From contig NZ_SUEG01000023.1 in NCBI RefSeq assembly GCF_005063415.1, positions 1-53,301 on the forward strand: a stretch of DNA of 53,301 nt. The letters run 5' to 3'. The notes beneath the pieces were generated by a model. That model worked only from the letters and a program-made list of their open reading frames with translations, searched no databases and was not told where the DNA came from. Below are positions 48,733 through 53,301 of the stretch, piece after piece. Position 1 is the first letter of the stretch. The number at the start of each line of letters is the position of its first letter. The position numbers were made by a program, and so were the translations under genes. Origin of the DNA: Mesorhizobium sp. Lineage in GTDB: Bacteria > Pseudomonadota > Alphaproteobacteria > Rhizobiales > Rhizobiaceae.

Positions 48733-48747
48733 CGGCACGCCGCATGC
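48733..48747 (+). promoter_or_regulatory. Possible sigma-54 promoter of the N-monooxygenase unit
   Basis: CGGCACGCCGCATGC keeps GG-N10-GC and GGCACG. It lies about 370 bases before the monooxygenase start and 36 before a small ORF. Confidence 0.5.
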
Positions 48748-48782
48748 ATGGGAGTCTCCGAAAGCATTAAGAGCCGTTATCC

Positions 48783-49112
48783 ATGGTTACGCCCCTCGAA
48801 AGAAAGAGCCGCTTCCGTCGTGGCAGGGAAACAGCCACTCCTGGGGTGGAGGCCGGCGCTAGAAGCCGCCGTAAGATCCGGAAGAGCCGCGCGACAGCAT
48901 CACACACTTTCCTTCTGCTCTTGGGTTCGGATCACGCCGCGCCGCTGTCGATGCCGCCGACATTGAGCCCAAGACCTGGAAGGCGGCACACGCTCTTGCT
49001 GTCCTCTCAGTCGGGACCGCGGCTCAAGCATGCCTGTGAGGTTCGCATTGCTCAATGCCCGGCGATCGACGTCAACATGCCGCTGAGTTGGAAAACACTC
49101 CTAGAGGAGTAA
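48783..49112 (+). CDS. Possible 109-residue protein before the N-monooxygenase
   Basis: Basic, low-complexity protein starting MVTPLERKSRFRRGRE and ending DVNMPLSWKTLLEE, six bases before the monooxygenase start codon. No family recognised; the strongest point is its position just after a sigma-54 candidate. It may be non-coding. Confidence 0.25.
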   Translation: MVTPLERKSRFRRGRETATPGVEAGARSRRKIRKSRATASHTFLLLLGSDHAAPLSMPPTLSPRPGRRHTLLLSSQSGPRLKHACEVRIAQCPAIDVNMPLSWKTLLEE

Positions 49113-49118
49113 GGATAA

Positions 49119-50417
49119 GTGGACCTCTTTTGTATTGGTGTGGGTGCTGGACCATCTAATTTGAGCCTTGCGTGTCAGATACAGGAAGAGATTGCGCAAG
49201 GGGCACTGTTCCTGGACCGGGAGGTCGATTTCCGAGGACATCCAGGCAGCGCTTTCGATTGCGCGGAGCTCCAGGTCGGCCACTTCCAGGATCTGGTTAC
49301 TCTGGTCAATCCGCGATCAGCCTACACATTCGTAAACTACCTCCACGAGAACGGGCGTCTTTACAATTTCCTCAATGCGCAATTTCACGGGGTGCTTAGA
49401 GCCGAGTTCGCCCAATATCTCAACTGGGCGTTCCAGAAGAATCCGCTTGTCCGTGGCGGCGAGGCCGTTCGCGAAATCCGCTTTGACGGCGAGTTTCGCG
49501 TGCGGACGGACAACGCGGTCCTTGATGCAAGAAACCTCGTCATCGACATAGGCAAGCAGGCGCAAATTCCGCCTCAGTTTCATGGCTGGACTGGACCCAA
49601 CCTGTTCCACTCATCTGAGTTGGCCCACATCAATCCTGAGGTGCAAAAAAAGCATGTCTGCGTTGTTGGCGGCGGACAGTCGGGAGCCGAGCTGCTACTG
49701 CACCTTGTCGGCCGGCCGAAAGAACGGCGGCCCGCGGCGATCACATGGGTCTTGACGCGCGAGATGCCTTTCGACGACCACGCGTTCACAAACGGGCTGT
49801 TCACGCCATGCTTCTCGGATCGTTTTGCTGCGATGAGCGAGGTGCATCGACAGCTGTTCCTGCGGCGTTTCGCGCTTGCCTCCGAGGGCATTTCAGAAAG
49901 CAAGTTGCGCGCGGTCTATCAGGCGCTCTACCACCACGCCTTTCTCGAGCCACACCAATGCGAGATCACATTGCGGCCAAGTTGCAACGTGTCGCGCTGC
50001 ATCAATGCCGGAGCAGGGCACAGGCTCACGCTGCAACGCGGCTTGGACAACATCGGAGAAGTAACCGCCGATATCGTCATCCTGGCCACCGGGTACGAGA
50101 AACCGCTGCCGGGTTTCCTAGAACCGATCGCAGATCGCCTCGAACAGATCGGCAATGAGCTCGCCATCGGCGAGGATTTTTCGGTGTACTGGGACGGACC
50201 GCGAGACCGACGCCTTTTCGTTCAGAACGCCTGCCTTGGACAGCGCGGGCTGGCTGATCCGAACTTTGGGCTGCTGGCCTGGCGAGCGCGCCGCATCCTT
50301 GACAGCCTTCTGCGGCGCGCGCCATGCGCCAATCCCGAGCATCTAGGGTTCATCAACCGTCCCTTGACGGAGTGCTGGCCCGACCTCGGAGTCGAACAAA
50401 TGGGCAGCGGGATATGA
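49119..50417 (+). CDS. Lysine/ornithine N-monooxygenase family protein
   Basis: Flavin N-hydroxylating monooxygenase like IucD and PvdA, 432 residues. FAD site GVGAGPSNLSLA (7-18), HFQDLVTLVNPRSAYTFVNYL, NADPH site VVGGGQSGAELLLHL and the C-terminal ATGYE motif with NFGLLAWRARRI are present. GTG start after GAGGAGTAAGG. Such enzymes hydroxylate the side-chain amine in siderophore synthesis, but no NRPS, IucA/C or acyltransferase gene accompanies it here, so the product is unknown. Confidence 0.88.
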   Translation: MDLFCIGVGAGPSNLSLACQIQEEIAQGALFLDREVDFRGHPGSAFDCAELQVGHFQDLVTLVNPRSAYTFVNYLHENGRLYNFLNAQFHGVLRAEFAQYLNWAFQKNPLVRGGEAVREIRFDGEFRVRTDNAVLDARNLVIDIGKQAQIPPQFHGWTGPNLFHSSELAHINPEVQKKHVCVVGGGQSGAELLLHLVGRPKERRPAAITWVLTREMPFDDHAFTNGLFTPCFSDRFAAMSEVHRQLFLRRFALASEGISESKLRAVYQALYHHAFLEPHQCEITLRPSCNVSRCINAGAGHRLTLQRGLDNIGEVTADIVILATGYEKPLPGFLEPIADRLEQIGNELAIGEDFSVYWDGPRDRRLFVQNACLGQRGLADPNFGLLAWRARRILDSLLRRAPCANPEHLGFINRPLTECWPDLGVEQMGSGI

Positions 50418-50430
50418 TTCGTCGATATTG

Positions 50431-50808
50431 ATGATCGGCGGTGGCATTCAGGAAAGATTTCCGCCTCTGGCGGCAAAAGCGGGACGAGCAATATTCCTAC
50501 GGCGTCAGATCGCTCTGCTCGCGCTTGAGCAAGGTAGCGTCGCGCGACTCCTGCTTGGCGTGAAACAGCAAAGGGCATTCAATCACGATGCAGCTTTACG
50601 TGCTGTCGGGCTCAACGCCACGTGGATCGAGCCCAACGCCGCCGTTGGCAACCGCGACGCGAATTATGACGCCGGGCCACATGCGGCGGTGGCTGCAAGG
50701 GTACCGAGCCTCTCCCGCACTTTCGACCCCATCGCCGAAGTGCGACTACTCCAGGACGCCGAAGCCGGTCTTATCGCCAGCGGGCCAGCCAAACTCTCAC
50801 CTTCCTAA
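50431..50808 (+). CDS. Unrecognised ORF after the N-monooxygenase
   Basis: 125 codons, 13 bases after the monooxygenase stop. It begins MIGGGIQERFPPLAAKAGRAIF, which looks like the glycine-rich start of a nucleotide-binding (Rossmann) protein, and runs to a normal stop, but no full domain is visible. It may be the N-terminal piece of a lost oxidoreductase. Confidence 0.35.
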   Translation: MIGGGIQERFPPLAAKAGRAIFLRRQIALLALEQGSVARLLLGVKQQRAFNHDAALRAVGLNATWIEPNAAVGNRDANYDAGPHAAVAARVPSLSRTFDPIAEVRLLQDAEAGLIASGPAKLSPS

Positions 50809-50922
50809 ACGGCAGCCGCTAAGGTGAGCCGTCCAAAGCCGACATTCAGGTTAACGTCAGCTGGCCATGTTAGGGCTCGCTTATTCAAGGCGGTACCGGC
50901 GCTTGCCGAAGCTAAGAAGGGT

Positions 50923-50937
50923 TGGCATGCCCTTTGC
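50923..50937 (+). promoter_or_regulatory. Sigma-54 promoter of the thioredoxin-like gene
   Basis: TGGCATGCCCTTTGC is a near-ideal -24/-12 sequence, about 125 bases before the start codon. No perfect NifA site was found upstream. Confidence 0.7.
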
Positions 50938-51062
50938 CGTGCTTGATGTGCGGCAACACGGTGAGAGCTCCGCTGAAGCAAGCGAGAGGGAGCAATGCCC
51001 TCGAGACCGTGTCCGATTTTGACTGGAAAATATTCCGCGACAAAAGAGACGAAAGGTATGGA

Positions 51063-52226
51063 ATGACTTTGGACACCAAGATGGAACTGCGTATGGGGTC
51101 CCCGGCTCCTGCGCTGAAAGTGGAGAACTGGCTGCGTGGCGAGCCCCTCACGAGCCTTCGGCCCGGCAAGGTCTACCTCGTTGAATTTTGGGCGACTTGG
51201 TGCCGACCATGTGTCCACGCCATGCCCCATTTGATCGAACTGCAGGAGAAATATAAAGACAGCGGATTTGAGATTATCGGAGTCGCAGCTTGCGAAAAGG
51301 CTGCAACCGCGGACGAAGCGCGGACCAACGTGGATGCCTGGCTGACCGAGAAGTTCCCGAATCTGAATTATCGGACAGCGTTCGATTGCACTGGCGAAAT
51401 GAAAAAGCTCTGGCTGGAACCCAGCTCTTCGTTCGGGATTCCCACCTCGTTCGTGGTCGACCGCGACGGCCACATCGCTTATATCGGCCACCCGGCACCT
51501 CTCGATGACGTTTTGCCGAAAGTCCTTAACGGCAGCTGGCGCAGCAGCTATGAAGCGAAAGCCGTCGATGCAAAGCGAATCTCGCGTGTGCGCGAATCGT
51601 CGCTGAGTCAGCCGATATACGCCAAACTTGGGCCGGCGATGCAGGACGAGGATTGGGCAGCGGCACTATTGGCCATCGAAGAAGGCCTCGCCGTGATGCC
51701 AGACTCTTTTGATTTTCGGCGGGTTCATGCGGATATTCTGCTTCACAAGCTGCGCGACATCAAAACCGGCTTGCCGCTTATGCGCGAATTGGTCGAGGAC
51801 GCGATCAACAAAAAGTTCGAAGCGATGTCTTGGGTGGTGATGGCGCTGAACCAACTCTTCCATCCCACGATCGACAACTCCCATCTTCCGCATGATGATC
51901 GCTTTGCGATGGGCAAGGAGCTCTCCGAACAGATCCTGGAACTTAATCCTCCGCAAGGCGATGGAGACTTTAAATTCGGGTGTTACTTTCCGGTCGCTCA
52001 GTATTATTACGAGAGCGGCAACAAGGACCGGGCGATCGAGTTGATCGAGGTGGCAATCAAATCGCTGGACCATTCGGAGCCAGTGCCGGACCAAACCAAA
52101 CAGCGCTACCTCACCTCGTTGCTCCAAGCCCTGGCCAACTACACGGGTGAGCCTGCCTGTCACGCGGGTCTCTGTGTGGCTCCGCAAAACAAGACTTCCG
52201 AAACTCAAAACGCTGTCACTTCCTGA
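51063..52226 (+). CDS. Thioredoxin-domain protein with C-terminal helical repeats
   Basis: 387 residues. The N-terminal half (about 10-165) is a TlpA/AhpC-like thioredoxin domain with the redox motif WCRPC (Cys 47 and 50) in LVEFWATWCRPCVHAMPHL and the cis-Pro loop FGIPTSFVVDRDGHI. The second half (about 190-370) is helical and TPR-like (DWAAALLAIEEGLAVMPDS, FPVAQYYYESGNKDRAIELIEVA). No signal peptide or membrane anchor is seen, unlike periplasmic TlpA. A sigma-54 promoter upstream ties it to the nif regulon. Possible role: disulfide chemistry in low-oxygen cells. Confidence 0.85.
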   Translation: MTLDTKMELRMGSPAPALKVENWLRGEPLTSLRPGKVYLVEFWATWCRPCVHAMPHLIELQEKYKDSGFEIIGVAACEKAATADEARTNVDAWLTEKFPNLNYRTAFDCTGEMKKLWLEPSSSFGIPTSFVVDRDGHIAYIGHPAPLDDVLPKVLNGSWRSSYEAKAVDAKRISRVRESSLSQPIYAKLGPAMQDEDWAAALLAIEEGLAVMPDSFDFRRVHADILLHKLRDIKTGLPLMRELVEDAINKKFEAMSWVVMALNQLFHPTIDNSHLPHDDRFAMGKELSEQILELNPPQGDGDFKFGCYFPVAQYYYESGNKDRAIELIEVAIKSLDHSEPVPDQTKQRYLTSLLQALANYTGEPACHAGLCVAPQNKTSETQNAVTS

Positions 52227-52309
52227 GCAAGGATCGCGAAGGGCATGACAATTGGAATTGAACACCGGCAAATCCGCCCGCCCAGGCGCACTTCGCAGCA
52301 ATAACGTCG

Positions 52310-52544
52310 ATGCCGCAAAAGTGCGCGGCTTGCGGCAGGTGGAATTTCCATTGCGTTTACCTCGGGTCGAACCGCGGCGCAGGCGTTCGCGCCGCGGTGA
52401 AAGGTCTCGCACTGGTGGACGTGCTCGAGGTCGGCCACGGGACACTGTTGCGTGGGATCGGCTCGCCCAAGCCATTCCCCGCCCACGCAAGCGCCCGAAC
52501 CACACATCGCAGAAAAAGAGATCGTCCTTCAAGAGGAGTACTGA
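52310..52544 (+). pseudogene. nifX: Decayed second nifX
   Basis: In shifting frames I read CVYLGSNRGAGVRAAVK, which lines up with the intact Nif[17 protein letters not shown], then TLLRGIGSPKPFP for the [15 protein letters not shown] region, and finally HIAEKEIVLQEEY-stop for [17 protein letters not shown]. Similarity is weak at each point but the order and the position just before a DUF269 gene match. I call it a probable relic, not certain. Confidence 0.5.
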
Positions 52545-52546
52545 AA

Positions 52547-52990
52547 TTGGGGAAAAGCGAAATTCCTCATGAACCGGTTGGCCCTGCTGTCCACAAGGAC
52601 GACGAGGCCCTTGCTTCCCCGTTCGTCAAATGCCTCCTGCGGCTCATTCGTACTCAGGATTCCTTCGGCTTATGGGAAGGCCATTCGGATGCCGAGCTGC
52701 TGGCCGAGTTCATCATCACCAAGCAACAGCAACGTGCGGTACCCTTTGGCGGCGATCCCGATCCTGACGCGCTGTGGAGGCTCGACATGTTTTACACCGC
52801 CGTAGCGCTTGCGATCGAGGAGCGCTCCGGCGTGTCGACGTCGCCGACAATAGAAATGAAACCCGTGGGGGCTTCCGGCGGTTGGGCGTTCTGTCGAGAC
52901 GTCCACCGGTTCGGCTTCGAGACTTTCCGCAAACTTGCTGAGGCCGGTACGAAACTGGTCGACGATGCGACTGCAGCCATTGAAGCCTAG
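52547..52990 (+). CDS. Second DUF269 protein, shortened
   Basis: 147-residue paralogue of the gene at 46017: PFVKCLLRLIRTQDSFGLWE, LLAEFIITKQQQRAVPF, DPDALWRLDMFYTAVALAIEE and [25 protein letters not shown]. About ten residues between the last two segments are missing or replaced (KPVGASGGWAFC), including the [13 protein letters not shown] part, so activity is doubtful. TTG 52547 is taken as start because AAGAGGAG ends eight bases before it; the frame extends further upstream through the nifX relic. Confidence 0.75.
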   Translation: MGKSEIPHEPVGPAVHKDDEALASPFVKCLLRLIRTQDSFGLWEGHSDAELLAEFIITKQQQRAVPFGGDPDPDALWRLDMFYTAVALAIEERSGVSTSPTIEMKPVGASGGWAFCRDVHRFGFETFRKLAEAGTKLVDDATAAIEA

Positions 52991-53035
52991 CCCGAGATGG
53001 AGCGCATCAAGAAACCATTGTTCCAGGAAGGATCT

Positions 53036-53239
53036 ATGTCAGACCTAGATAGGATGAGGAAAAAAGTCTGAAAGCTCCAGTTGCGTGCAGCTATTGCCAA
53101 GATGGCATTGCAGGACCTTGTCGAGGGTCTGCCGGGCAAGTGGGCCGACATACAGGAAGTCGCCGAGAAAACCCAAGCCGTTTATGCCGAGTTGGATGTT
53201 GCCAAGAGAGAACTCGCTTCAATGAAGAATTTAGGATGA
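53036..53239 (+). pseudogene. DUF683 nif-associated protein with internal stop
   Basis: Small coiled-coil protein normally placed between DUF269 and fdxB. The frame starts MSDLDRMRKKV, meets TGA at 53069-53071 in place of an expected arginine-type codon, then continues KLQLRAAIAKMALQDLVEGL and KWADIQEVAEKTQAVYAELD to a stop at 53239. Apart from the stop, the sequence is fully conserved, so the mutation is young or an error. GGAAGGATCT is the ribosome site. Confidence 0.8.
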
Positions 53240-53301
53240 TGCGCAAATTCACCACCCGTGACGGCTCCATTTGGATGCCGTCGTACCTGACCTCCATCGA
53301 T
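53236..53301 (+). CDS. fdxB: FdxB, ferredoxin III (5' end only)
   Basis: Only the first 22 codons are in the window. MMRKFTTRDGSIWMPSYLTSID matches the start of nif-specific ferredoxin III (FTTRDG.xWxPxYLxxID) before its cluster motif. The start overlaps the DUF683 stop (ATGA); ATG 53239 is an alternative. Confidence 0.75.
   Translation, partial: MMRKFTTRDGSIWMPSYLTSID

Overview
The window looks like part of the symbiosis island of a Mesorhizobium (M. loti type). It carries an almost complete set of nitrogen-fixation genes (nifHDKENX, nifB-fdxN-nifZ-nifT, nifW, nifS, nifQ, a nifA, fixABCX), a second rpoN with its peroxiredoxin partner, an alpha carbonic anhydrase, and a background of broken genes and insertion-sequence debris. 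The organism is inferred from gene content and arrangement; no database search was possible.

Layout. 0-7.2 kb: a GAF-less nifA on the plus strand, a NodL-like acetyltransferase, then (minus strand) a SIR2-like gene, nifT, nifZ, fdxN and nifB, with a decayed second nifA just upstream of nifB. 7.2-14.9 kb (minus strand): alpha/beta hydrolase, fixXCBA, nifW, nifS, a nifU remnant and iscN. 15-18 kb: a heme-degradation (HmuS-like) gene behind a nifH-like promoter, then a frameshifted MFS transporter. 19.2-27.5 kb: cytochrome P450, ferredoxin-SnoaL fusion, double SDR, luciferase-like monooxygenase and nifQ on the plus strand, meeting rpoN and prxS on the minus strand. 28-33.2 kb: asnB and istA remnants, a HisC-like aminotransferase with a second luciferase-like monooxygenase, and an IS3-family element inside an IS630 remnant. 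33.7-38 kb: queCDE, carbonic anhydrase, a partial repeat of queE and a broken sunset-domain gene. 38.2-47.3 kb: nifHDKENX, a DUF269 gene and a degenerate response regulator. 47.4-53.3 kb: universal stress protein, amino-acid N-monooxygenase, thioredoxin-like protein, then a second, partly decayed nifX-DUF269-DUF683-fdxB segment that runs off the end.

How it works together. I located eleven sigma-54 (-24/-12) candidates. Five are paired with a perfect NifA upstream activator sequence (TGT-N10-ACA): nifB, fixA, the P450 operon, prxS-rpoN and nifH. A sixth perfect pair sits before the asnB pseudogene. Nitrogenase structural and cofactor genes, electron supply (FixABCX, FdxN, FdxB), the sigma factor and several metabolic genes therefore appear to form one NifA/RpoN regulon. 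The P450 cluster is the best candidate for a poorly described symbiotic pathway: four consecutive redox genes behind a strong NifA/sigma-54 promoter, ending in an overlap with nifQ.

The most unusual single observation is that the intact nifA has no GAF domain and carries GAFTDA instead of GAFTGA in the sigma-54 contact loop, while keeping the C-X11-C-X19-C-X4-C cysteine pattern of rhizobial NifA.
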